Shown here one piece after another: positions 1 to 6,332 of a stretch of DNA of 9,888 bases (the first letter of the stretch is position 1; every line of letters starts with the position of its first letter). The position numbers were made by a program, and so were the translations under genes. Source of the stretch: Ramlibacter sp. (GTDB lineage: Bacteria; Pseudomonadota; Gammaproteobacteria; Burkholderiales; Burkholderiaceae_C); NCBI GenBank assembly GCA_023701085.1, contig JAMPXR010000057.1:1-9888 (forward strand), given 5' to 3'. The notes below the pieces were generated by a model. It was not told the origin of the DNA. It made no database searches and saw nothing but the letters and a program-made list of their open reading frames with translations.

Positions 1-2121
1 CAGGCCGACGCGCTGGCGCGCGCGCGGGCGTTCGCGCAGCCCTTCATCGCCGGCGAAACGCTGGACACGGGACAGAACACGCTGGCCCACGCCGACGCCG
101 TGGCGGCCATCCTCAAGTCCATGGGCGGGTCCGAAGCGATGCAGGCTGCCAGCTACCTGGTCTATGCCTGCCCGCACCTGAACAAGCCCCACGACGTGAT
201 CGCCAAGGCATTCGGCGAAAACTACGCGGCGCTGGCGGTCGAGACGACCAAGCTCGTTCGCGTGCAGCAGCAGACGCGCGCGGCGGAGGACTCGGCCCGG
301 CTGGTGGACGACCCCAAGGTGCAGACCGAGAACGTGCGCAAGATGCTGCTGGCGTTCTCGCGCGACCTGCGCGTGGTGCTGCTGCGGCTGGCGTCGCGCC
401 TGCAGACGCTGCGCTGGTACGCCGCGTCCAAGACCACCGCGCCGCCCAGCGTGGCGCGCGAGTCGCTCAATGTGTTCGCGCCGCTGGCCAACCGCCTGGG
501 CATCTGGCAGCTCAAGTGGGAAATGGAGGATCTCGCGTTCCGGTTCCTGGAGCCGGACACCTACAAGCAGGTCGCGCGGCTGCTCGACGAGAAGCGTGCC
601 GAGCGCGAGGAATACGTGGAGGGTCTGCGCGCGCGCCTGGAGGCCGAGCTGAAGGCCCAGGGCGTGCAGGCCAGCGTGCACGGCCGTCCCAAGCACATTT
701 ACAGCATCGTCAAGAAGATGCGCGGCAAGTCGCTGGACTTCGACCAGGTGTTCGACATCCGCGCGCTGCGGGTCATCGTTCCCCAGGTCAAGGACTGCTA
801 TGCGGCCCTGTCATGGGTGCACGAGCAGTTCACGCCCATCGTCGAGGAGTTCGACGACTACATCGCCAAGCCCAAGGCCAATGGCTACCAGTCGCTGCAC
901 ACGATCGTGCGCGACGGCGCGGGGCGGCCGATCGAGATCCAGATCCGCACCCAGGCCATGCATGACCACGCCGAGCATGGCGTTGCCGCGCACTGGGCCT
1001 ACAAGGAGGCGGGCGCCAAGGGCTACGCCGGCGTGTCGGCCAGCGGCGCATACGACGCCAAGATCGCGGTGCTGCGGCAACTGCTCGCCTGGGAACGCGA
1101 CCTGGCGGGCTCTGGACAGGGGCTGTTCGAGGACCGCATCTACGTGCTGACACCGGACGCCGCCATCGTCGAACTGCCGCAGGGCGCCACGCCGGTCGAT
1201 TTCGCCTACAGCGTGCACACGAACCTGGGCCATCGCTGCCGCGGGGCGCGGGTCGACGGCGCCATGGTGCCGCTGAACACGGCGCTGCACAACGGCCAGA
1301 CCGTCGAGGTCATCGCGCTGAAGGAGGGCGGGCCTTCGCGCGACTGGCTCAACGCCGACCTGGGCTTCCTGGCCAGCCATCGCGCCCGGGCCAAGGTGCG
1401 CGCCTGGTTCAACGAGCAGGTCAAGCACGAGACGATCGCGCGGGGCCGCGAACTGGTGGAGAAACTGCTGCAGCGGGAAGGCAAGACCGCCACGAAGCTG
1501 GAGGACCTGGCGACCCAGCTCGGTTTCAAGTCGGCCGACGACCTGTTCGCCGTCGTGGGCAAGGACGAATACTCGCTGCGCAACATCGAGACCCTGCTGC
1601 GCCCGGCCGAGGCGCCGCTGCCGCAGGACGAATACCTGCTGCTGAAGAAGTCGCGCCACGGCGAGAAATCGCCCAAGGGCGGCGTGCTCGTCGTGGGCAT
1701 CGATTCGCTGATGACGCAGCTGGCCAAGTGCTGCAAGCCGGCGCCGCCGGATGCGATCAGCGGCTTCGTCACGCGCGGCAAGGGCGTGAGCGTGCACCGC
1801 AGCGACTGCGGCAACCTGCGCGAACTGGCCGCGCGCGCGCCCGAACGCGTCATCCAGGTCCAGTGGGGCGCGCCCAAGTCCGACGGAGCGGTGTACCCGG
1901 TGGACGTGGCGGTGGAAGCGGCGGACCGGCAGGGCCTGCTGCGCGACATCTCGGAGCTGTTCGCCAAGGAGAAGATGAACGTCATCGGCGTGCAGACGCA
2001 GTCGGTGAAGGGCACCGCCTGGATGACGTTCACGGTGGAGATCACCGATTCGGCGCGCCTGAGCAAGGTGCTGGGCCTGCTCGGCGAAGTGCGCGGGGTG
2101 CGCTGGGCCAAGCGGCGGTGA
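1..2121 (+). CDS. relA: RelA, (p)ppGpp synthetase (5' end outside window)
   Basis: Transfers pyrophosphate from ATP to GDP/GTP to make the stringent-response alarmone; acts on stalled ribosomes. The frame is open from base 1 and reads 706 residues to TGA at 2119-2121, so the start lies upstream; the GTG at 100 is internal. Domains in order: a degenerate HD domain, where the hydrolase motif HDxxED is replaced by Tyr-Ala-Cys-Pro-His around nt 163-177; the synthetase domain at about nt 690-1010 with EFDD (nt 847-858), the acidic EXDD form of RelA rather than the RXKD form of bifunctional SpoT/Rel, followed by the NGYQSLHT segment; a TGS domain about nt 1138-1318; a zinc-finger/RIS segment with Cys-Cys (nt 1729-1734), His (1795-1797) and Cys (1807-1809); and a C-terminal ACT domain from about nt 1891. 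Family knowledge says this combination means synthetase only, with no hydrolase. No sign of damage. Confidence 0.95.
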   Translation, partial: QADALARARAFAQPFIAGETLDTGQNTLAHADAVAAILKSMGGSEAMQAASYLVYACPHLNKPHDVIAKAFGENYAALAVETTKLVRVQQQTRAAEDSARLVDDPKVQTENVRKMLLAFSRDLRVVLLRLASRLQTLRWYAASKTTAPPSVARESLNVFAPLANRLGIWQLKWEMEDLAFRFLEPDTYKQVARLLDEKRAEREEYVEGLRARLEAELKAQGVQASVHGRPKHIYSIVKKMRGKSLDFDQVFDIRALRVIVPQVKDCYAALSWVHEQFTPIVEEFDDYIAKPKANGYQSLHTIVRDGAGRPIEIQIRTQAMHDHAEHGVAAHWAYKEAGAKGYAGVSASGAYDAKIAVLRQLLAWERDLAGSGQGLFEDRIYVLTPDAAIVELPQGATPVDFAYSVHTNLGHRCRGARVDGAMVPLNTALHNGQTVEVIALKEGGPSRDWLNADLGFLASHRARAKVRAWFNEQVKHETIARGRELVEKLLQREGKTATKLEDLATQLGFKSADDLFAVVGKDEYSLRNIETLLRPAEAPLPQDEYLLLKKSRHGEKSPKGGVLVVGIDSLMTQLAKCCKPAPPDAISGFVTRGKGVSVHRSDCGNLRELAARAPERVIQVQWGAPKSDGAVYPVDVAVEAADRQGLLRDISELFAKEKMNVIGVQTQSVKGTAWMTFTVEITDSARLSKVLGLLGEVRGVRWAKRR

Positions 2122-2172
2122 AGCGGCTGTCGCGGGACCCGCCGGTCATCGGGCCGCGCAGGTCGAGCCTGC

Positions 2173-2178
2173 TACAAT
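2173..2178 (+). promoter_or_regulatory. Candidate -10 box for tRNA-Val
   Basis: TACAAT (five of six matches to TATAAT) lies 20 bases upstream of the mature tRNA 5' end and is followed by a GC-rich stretch, as is common for stringently controlled stable-RNA promoters. No good -35 box is seen at 16-18 bp upstream, so this is an inference from one hexamer and its position. If real, the tRNA is transcribed separately from relA. Confidence 0.4.
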
Positions 2179-2198
2179 CGCCGCTCGAACACGAATTC

Positions 2199-2275
2199 AG
2201 GCGCGTAGCTCAGCTGGTTAGAGCACCACCTTGACATGGTGGGGGTCGTTGGTTCGAGTCCAATCGCGCCTACCA
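2199..2275 (+). tRNA. tRNA-Val (anticodon GAC)
   Basis: A full cloverleaf can be drawn. The acceptor stem AGGCGCG (2199-2205) pairs with CGCGCCT (2265-2271). The D stem is GCTC/GAGC. The anticodon stem CCACC/GGTGG encloses the loop TTGACAT, with GAC at 2233-2235, which reads GUC and GUU valine codons. The variable loop has five bases. The T stem GTTGG/CCAAT carries TTCGAGT in its loop. The discriminator is A at 2272, and CCA is encoded at 2273-2275. All stems pair perfectly, so the gene looks functional. It sits 77 nt after relA on the same strand. No U-rich terminator hairpin is evident immediately downstream. Confidence 0.97.
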
Positions 2276-2371
2276 AATTCTCCCTCGGAAATCAACTGCT
2301 TAGCCGGCTCGCCTGACTTCTGGGAAGATTCCGGGGAAAGACCGATCAAGAGCATTTATGCCAAGGAGCAT

Positions 2372-3097
2372 TCACGCCAAGCCCATTTCGGCGACGGCTG
2401 GCGCATGCTTGACATCGTACGGTCTGTCTCCGGCATCGAGCCGGCTCTGATAATTGCTGCGGAATATTATTCCTGAGTAATAGACGTGTTCGCGCATCAG
2501 CTGTTCAGCGCGCACGGCATCGCGTGCAATCACGGCTTCCGCGATGCGGTGGTGGTCGCCGTGCGAGCGCAGTATCGTGGCGTGATCGACCCAAAGGATG
2601 ATTCGATCGGAAGCGAACGGGATGTTCTGAGCCTGCTCCGCGAACCGCGTCACCCACGGATTCCCGGATGCTTCGATCAGCGTGTCATGAATAGTCACGT
2701 TCATCTCCTGATACGCCTCGTGATCTTCGGGGCGTAGTTGGCCGCAGCCCAGAATACGGTCACCTTCGGCGAGGCCGGACTCTAGCGTGCGGGTCTGTTC
2801 TTCTGTCAAACCGCGTAGGGCGGCGCTTCGGCAAGCCAGTCCCTCCAGCACGGAACGCACCTCGTAGGCTGCGACGATCTCGTCGAGGACGAAGCGGCGA
2901 ACCAAGTAGCCTCGCTTGGGCTGGTGATTGATCAAGCCTTCGGCAGCCAAGGTGTTCAGTGCCGCTCGCACGGGAGTGCGGGAGACGCCCAATTGCTCGG
3001 CGAGCGAAACCTCTTCCAGCCGCTCACCGGGCCGCGTCTGGCCGTGAAGAATCCAATTACGCAGCGTTTGGGTGACGTTTTGGGCCAGGGTCTGCAT
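2372..3097 (-). CDS. GntR-family transcriptional regulator, FadR/FCD type
   Basis: A 241-residue DNA-binding regulator, of usual length for the family. Residues 1-68 form the winged helix-turn-helix, with the recognition helix in GVSRTPVRAALNTLAAEGLI (37-56) and the wing ending KRGYLVRR. Residues about 74-212 form the all-helical FCD ligand-binding domain. The likely metal/ligand residues are N133, H137 (N-x3-H), H183 (in DHHRIAEA) and H204 (in MREH). I chose ATG at 3097 because the family usually begins a few residues before the LAQxVTxxLR helix. The frame stays open to a TTG at 3151, adding 18 residues with no family resemblance. No strong Shine-Dalgarno lies close to 3097; a GGGAG is about 22 nt away. 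It is divergent from the SDR/transporter operon and probably its regulator, likely a repressor because the candidate operator covers the operon promoter. The ligand is unknown. Confidence 0.92.
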   Translation of the reverse strand: MQTLAQNVTQTLRNWILHGQTRPGERLEEVSLAEQLGVSRTPVRAALNTLAAEGLINHQPKRGYLVRRFVLDEIVAAYEVRSVLEGLACRSAALRGLTEEQTRTLESGLAEGDRILGCGQLRPEDHEAYQEMNVTIHDTLIEASGNPWVTRFAEQAQNIPFASDRIILWVDHATILRSHGDHHRIAEAVIARDAVRAEQLMREHVYYSGIIFRSNYQSRLDAGDRPYDVKHAPAVAEMGLA

Positions 3098-3129
3098 CGT
3101 GCAATAAATAGAGCGGCAACTCCCAGAAG

Positions 3130-3162
3130 TATATGGGCAATGACGAATCAAGTATCCATATA
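3130..3162. repeat. Short inverted repeat in the divergent intergenic region
   Basis: TATATGG (3130-3136) and CCATATA (3156-3162) are exact inverted copies separated by 19 bp, about three helical turns centre to centre. The hexamer AAGTAT also occurs twice in direct orientation (3127-3132 and 3150-3155). These could be a second, weaker regulator site near the GntR gene's own promoter, but seven-base repeats in AT-rich DNA can arise by chance. Confidence 0.25.
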
Positions 3163-3185
3163 TTCCGTATTAGCGCTCATATCAA
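3157..3185 (-). promoter_or_regulatory. Possible promoter of the GntR gene
   Basis: Read on the minus strand, TTGATA (+ strand positions 3180-3185) and TATATG (3157-3162) are separated by 17 bp. An alternative -10, TATACT, lies closer to the gene (3128-3133) but has no good partner -35. Both are moderate matches in AT-rich DNA, so this is only a candidate. The operator at 3204-3231 lies upstream of it, so autoregulation is possible but not shown. Confidence 0.25.
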
Positions 3186-3196
3186 CGAAAAAAACT

Positions 3197-3225
3197 TTGA
3201 CTAAGCGCCAGTATGTATACATAAT
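3197..3225 (+). promoter_or_regulatory. Sigma70-type promoter of the SDR-liv operon
   Basis: The -35 TTGACT (3197-3202) and -10 CATAAT (3220-3225) each match consensus at five of six positions and are separated by exactly 17 bp. A run of seven A residues (3188-3194) sits just upstream, as in an UP element. Predicted transcription start is about 3232, giving a leader of about 37 nt before the ATG at 3269. This also rules out the upstream in-frame ATG at 3224, which lies inside the -10 box. Confidence 0.75.
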
Positions 3226-3231
3226 GGCGCT
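3204..3231. promoter_or_regulatory. 28-bp palindromic operator, likely for the GntR regulator
   Basis: The left half AGCGCCAGTATGTA (3204-3217) and right half TACATAATGGCGCT (3218-3231) are inverted copies with one mismatch in 14 positions. The central 12 bp, TATGTATACATA, is a perfect palindrome. Its GTATAC core resembles the short palindromes with central GT...AC known for FadR/VanR-type GntR proteins. The site spans the spacer and -10 of the operon promoter, so a bound dimer should block RNA polymerase. That this particular regulator binds here is inferred from gene arrangement. Confidence 0.75.
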
Positions 3232-3250
3232 CATCGCACCATCACTTCGC

Positions 3251-3260
3251 GAGGAAGGGA
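3251..3260 (+). promoter_or_regulatory. Ribosome binding site that fixes the SDR start
   Basis: GAGGAAGGGA is purine-rich and matches the anti-Shine-Dalgarno well. It ends eight bases before the ATG at 3269 and supports that start over the in-frame ATG at 3224 and the longer open frame further upstream. Confidence 0.75.
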
Positions 3261-3268
3261 TAGCCGAA

Positions 3269-4114
3269 ATGGCCATTGGCAGCAACGAGAGCCGCGACGA
3301 CTGGCTCGGCGTGAAAGACCGCGTATGCGTGATCACGGGTGCCGGCGGCGGTATCGGTGCCGAAATCGTCCGCCAACTACTGGAGGCGGGCGCCCGCGTG
3401 GCCTTGCTGGATCGCAACGAGCAGGGATTGGCCGCCGTGCTGGCAAGCCTGAAGTTCGGCCCCGGCCGAGCTATGGCCATTACCTGTGACGTGACCCGGC
3501 CAGCGTGCGTGCAAAGCGCGGCCGACCAGGTGAAAGCCGCGTGGGGTCCTGCCTCTGTGCTGGTGAACAACGCGGCGGCGCTGTACGCCGATGCGGTGAT
3601 GGACATTGCCATCGACAGGTGGAACCAACTGCTGGCAGTAAACTTGTCGGGCTACCTGCTGTGCGCGCAGGCATTCGGCCGCCAGATGGTCGCCGGCGGC
3701 GGCGGCTGCATGGTGCACATGGCATCCATCGCGGCAACAATTCCACAGCCATACAGCGGCGCCTACAGTGTCAGTAAGGCGGGCGTGAAGATGCTTTCGC
3801 AACTCCTCGCAGTGGAACTCGGCGAGCACAGCGTCCGCAGCAACGTCGTTAGTCCCGCGATGATTCGTACACCGATGAGCGAACGGATCTATCAGGACCC
3901 TGCGGTGCGCGTGCGCCGGGAACAGATCGTGCCCGTAGGACGCATCAGCGCACCTGCCGATATCGTTGGTGCCGTCTTGTTCCTAGCGAGCGATCGCGCC
4001 AGCTACATCAGCGGGCAGGAGATCCTGGTTGATGGCGGCCTCAACCAAGCATGGCTGGGATTGATCCCCCGCCCGGGCTTCCAGAAGGAAGACGCGGCCG
4101 CATTTACCAACTGA
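3269..4114 (+). CDS. Short-chain dehydrogenase/reductase (SDR), first gene of the operon
   Basis: A 281-residue cytoplasmic NAD(P)-dependent oxidoreductase of the classical SDR superfamily. Visible motifs: cofactor-binding TGAGGGIG (23-30); D48 at the end of beta-2, which usually favours NAD(H) over NADP(H); NNAA (100-103) in place of the common NNAG; structural N125; and the catalytic triad S153, Y166 and K170 (Y-SVS-K). The C terminus runs about 25 residues past the conserved LVDGG, longer than many classical SDRs, and ends with a Phe/Lys/Glu-rich tail. The start at ATG 3269 is set by the strong ribosome binding site and the promoter. It lies 52 nt before livK with no terminator between, so it should be co-transcribed with the transporter. 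The substrate is likely an alcohol, hydroxy acid or ketone brought in by the importer; the exact compound cannot be read from sequence. Confidence 0.93.
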   Translation: MAIGSNESRDDWLGVKDRVCVITGAGGGIGAEIVRQLLEAGARVALLDRNEQGLAAVLASLKFGPGRAMAITCDVTRPACVQSAADQVKAAWGPASVLVNNAAALYADAVMDIAIDRWNQLLAVNLSGYLLCAQAFGRQMVAGGGGCMVHMASIAATIPQPYSGAYSVSKAGVKMLSQLLAVELGEHSVRSNVVSPAMIRTPMSERIYQDPAVRVRREQIVPVGRISAPADIVGAVLFLASDRASYISGQEILVDGGLNQAWLGLIPRPGFQKEDAAAFTN

Positions 4115-4166
4115 GGTATTTCCCGCAGCACTTTCAAACCCGTCCATAGACCTAGAGGAGACATCC

Positions 4167-5375
4167 ATGAAAAAGTTGAAGTCATTCATCATGGCGATCG
4201 CCGCCAGCGCGCTCGCCCTGTGCGCGGCGGCACAGAGTGATCCCGGCGTGACGGCCACCACCATTAAGATCGGCTTGTTCGGACCATTGTCCGGCAATTC
4301 GATGGCCTATGGCTTCGACGTGATGAACGCTGCGAAGATGTACTATGACAAGATCAACAAGGAAGGAGGCGTCAACGGGCGCAAGATCGAGCTAGTAGTG
4401 GAGGACGACCGTTGCAACGCCAACGACCTGCTTGCCGCGGTCAAGAAGCTCACCGAGCAGGACAAGGTCTTCCTGCTGAACGGCGGCTCCTGCTCCAGCG
4501 CCGTCGTCGGCGCGCGTGAGTACGTCGAGCGAGCCCAGGTACCGCTGGTGATGCTCAATGCGTCCGGCGACAGCGCTCTGTATCCCCCTTCCAAATACAT
4601 CTGGGGCGCCTTCTCGATCTCGCAGCGCGCGGTGGGCGGCTCGATGGTCCAGTTTGCGGCCGAGCACCTGAAGGCCAAGAAGATCGGCTACGTCAACCAC
4701 GACGATGCATACGGCGGCTGGAACCTGGAGGCGGCTGAATTCCAGTCCAAGCAGCTTGGCACGAGCCTGCAGCTGCAGTCCATCAACCCGAACATCACGG
4801 ATGTGACGGCTCCGATGCTGAAGATCCGTGCCGCCAATCCGGACGTGCTCCTGATCACGACCTACGCCCGGCCGGTGGCCCTTCTGATCAAGAAAGCGCA
4901 TGAACTCGGCTGGAACAAGCCGATCGTGGTTGCCGTCAACGGCACCGCGGACCTGAAGCAGCTGGTGGAGAACGTCGGCAGCAAGGAAGCGTTCAAGAAC
5001 GTGTACCTGCAGGAAGTGATGCTAGACGTGGCGGGAGGCCCCAAGCTGAAATGGGTGTACGACATGTACAAGGACTACTACCCCGAGCTGGCGGCTAAGC
5101 CCGGTTATCCGCAGACCTACATGCCCTACGGCATTCCCTCGGCGATGACCGTGGTCAACGCCCTGAAGGCCGCCGGCCCGCAACTGACGCGCGAGAAGTT
5201 CCTCAAGGCGCTGGCGCAGACCAAGTTCGACTCGAAGGTCATGGCCGGGCCGATCGAGCTGACGGAGACCGACCACGCCGGCCAGAAGTCCGCCATCTAC
5301 CTGAAGTTCGACGGCGAGAACAAGACGGTCGTGCCCGGCTCGTACCGCAGCACCTGGAAGTACGAACCCAAGTAA
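4167..5375 (+). CDS. livK: Periplasmic substrate-binding protein of a HAAT-type ABC importer
   Basis: A 402-residue periplasmic binding protein of the Peripla_BP_6 (Leu/Ile/Val-binding) family that captures the solute and delivers it to LivHM. The signal peptide is clear: basic MKKLK, a hydrophobic core, and likely cleavage after AAA at residue 22. C19 follows Leu-Ala-Leu and is not a good lipobox, so a soluble protein is more likely than a lipoprotein. The mature start, TIKIGLFGPLSG (about 32-43), is the family's first strand and loop. C83 and C109 are spaced like the disulfide of E. coli LivJ. The second lobe and hinge (PDVLLITTY, PYGIPSAMTVVNALKAAG) are intact. GAGGAG at 4155-4160 lies six bases before the ATG. 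The family binds branched-chain amino acids but also amides, aromatic acids and other organics, so the symbol reflects family and not proven ligand. Confidence 0.92.
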   Translation: MKKLKSFIMAIAASALALCAAAQSDPGVTATTIKIGLFGPLSGNSMAYGFDVMNAAKMYYDKINKEGGVNGRKIELVVEDDRCNANDLLAAVKKLTEQDKVFLLNGGSCSSAVVGAREYVERAQVPLVMLNASGDSALYPPSKYIWGAFSISQRAVGGSMVQFAAEHLKAKKIGYVNHDDAYGGWNLEAAEFQSKQLGTSLQLQSINPNITDVTAPMLKIRAANPDVLLITTYARPVALLIKKAHELGWNKPIVVAVNGTADLKQLVENVGSKEAFKNVYLQEVMLDVAGGPKLKWVYDMYKDYYPELAAKPGYPQTYMPYGIPSAMTVVNALKAAGPQLTREKFLKALAQTKFDSKVMAGPIELTETDHAGQKSAIYLKFDGENKTVVPGSYRSTWKYEPK

Positions 5376-5391
5376 ACCTCCGGCTCCCCAG

Positions 5392-5414
5392 CGCGCGGGC
5401 CGCAAGGCCGCGCG
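5392..5414 (+). promoter_or_regulatory. GC-rich hairpin between livK and livH
   Basis: CGCGC (5392-5396) pairs with GCGCG (5410-5414), and GGCC (5398-5401) pairs with GGCC (5406-5409). This gives a nine-base-pair all-GC stem with a single bulged G (5397), capped by a GCAA tetraloop. No T-run follows, so it is not a classical terminator. It could protect the 3' end of a processed SDR-livK message or slow entry into livH, giving more binding protein than permease. The function is inferred; the structure is read directly. Confidence 0.5.
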
Positions 5415-5429
5415 ACGGCGCCGCGCATC

Positions 5430-6332
5430 ATGACCCTCAGTGACATCTGGCTGTTCCTGCAGCAAGGAATCCTGTCCGGCCTGGTTACGGGCAGCGTCTA
5501 TGCGCTGCTGGCCCTGGCCATCGTGGCGATCTTCAAGACCACCGACGTGCCCAATTTCGCCCAGGGCGAGATGTTCATGATCGCCGGCTACATCGCGTTG
5601 AGCCTGCTGCTGCTGGGGCATTTCCCCTATGCCGCGGTGATCGTACTCACCCTGGTCGCAACGGCGCTCGGCGGCGCGCTGTTCCAGCGCGTGGTGATGG
5701 AGCGTGTCTCCGGCTCGCGCGGCGTGGGCGTGCAGATGGTGATCGCCACGCTCGGGCTTGCCTACCTGCTGAAGGGGCTAGTGCGCCAGACCGGCCTTGG
5801 CGACACGCCGCGCTCCCTTCCTTCGATGATTTCGAATGAGCCCGTGCTAATCGGTGATGCAGCACTCACCCGGCTCGACGTTGGCATCTTCATCGTCGCG
5901 ATGGTGGTGATGGTGCTGATCTACCTGATGTTCACCCACACCCGCATCGGCAAGGCCATGCGCGCGGTGGGCATGAATCCGCGGGCCGCGCAGATCGTCG
6001 GCATTCGCCTGTCCCGCATCCGCATGCTGGTCTGGGCCATGTCCGGCCTGATCTCCGCGGTGGCGGCGCTGCTGATCACTCCCAAGGTGCTGGTCACCCC
6101 GGACATCGCGCACATCGCCATCCTGGCGTACGCCGCGGCCATCGTCGGCGGATTCACCAGCCTGCCGGGCGCGGTCCTCGGCGGCCTCATCATCGGCGTG
6201 GTGGAAAACATGGTCGGCCTGTTCATCTCGACCAACGCGATTGTGGTCGCGCCATTCGTGGCCATCCTCGTCACACTCATCGTGCGGCCGCAAGGGCTGC
6301 TCGGTGGCCAGCTGCAGGTGAAGAAGGTATGA
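5430..6332 (+). CDS. livH: Branched-chain-type ABC importer permease LivH
   Basis: A 300-residue inner-membrane permease, one half of the transport channel. Roughly eight hydrophobic segments are visible, for example 15-35, 48-65, 67-85, 100-116, 151-168, 200-218, 227-262 and 268-286. The N-terminal GLVTGSVYALLALAI and the PNFAQGEMFMIAGY motif (41-54) are typical of LivH. The cytoplasmic coupling loop is about residues 172-193 (IGKAMRAVGMNPRAAQIVGI). The C terminus ends in RPQGLLGG, as in the family. Upstream of ATG 5430 there is only a weak Shine-Dalgarno, and a hairpin lies 15 nt before the start, so translation may be modest compared with livK. The stop overlaps the livM start by four bases (ATGA), implying translational coupling. 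Confidence 0.93.
   Translation: MTLSDIWLFLQQGILSGLVTGSVYALLALAIVAIFKTTDVPNFAQGEMFMIAGYIALSLLLLGHFPYAAVIVLTLVATALGGALFQRVVMERVSGSRGVGVQMVIATLGLAYLLKGLVRQTGLGDTPRSLPSMISNEPVLIGDAALTRLDVGIFIVAMVVMVLIYLMFTHTRIGKAMRAVGMNPRAAQIVGIRLSRIRMLVWAMSGLISAVAALLITPKVLVTPDIAHIAILAYAAAIVGGFTSLPGAVLGGLIIGVVENMVGLFISTNAIVVAPFVAILVTLIVRPQGLLGGQLQVKKV

Noticed and set aside
811..1797. 328-codon open frame on the minus strand opposite relA
   Set aside because: Low-complexity, His/Arg/Leu/Ala-rich translation typical of the antisense of a high-GC gene; relA on the other strand is complete and recognisable.
2276..2371. Terminator for tRNA-Val or the GntR gene
   Set aside because: Only short weak inverted repeats (for example AGCCGGCT near 2302) and no T-rich tail in either direction.
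2231..2476. Small plus-strand frame running through the tRNA end into the region after it
   Set aside because: Starts inside the tRNA anticodon arm and overlaps the end of the GntR gene; no recognisable protein pattern or ribosome binding site.
3098..3151. TTG start adding 18 residues to the GntR protein
   Set aside because: Rare start codon, added residues do not resemble the family, and it would overlap candidate promoter elements; ATG 3097 fits the usual N terminus.
3224..3268. Upstream in-frame ATG at 3224 as start of the first SDR
   Set aside because: It lies inside the -10 box, upstream of the predicted transcript start, and lacks a ribosome binding site; ATG 3269 has a strong one.
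4200..4240. Lipoprotein signal at C19 of the binding protein
   Set aside because: The residue before Cys is Leu, not Gly/Ala/Ser, so the lipobox is poor; an AAA cleavage site for signal peptidase I follows.
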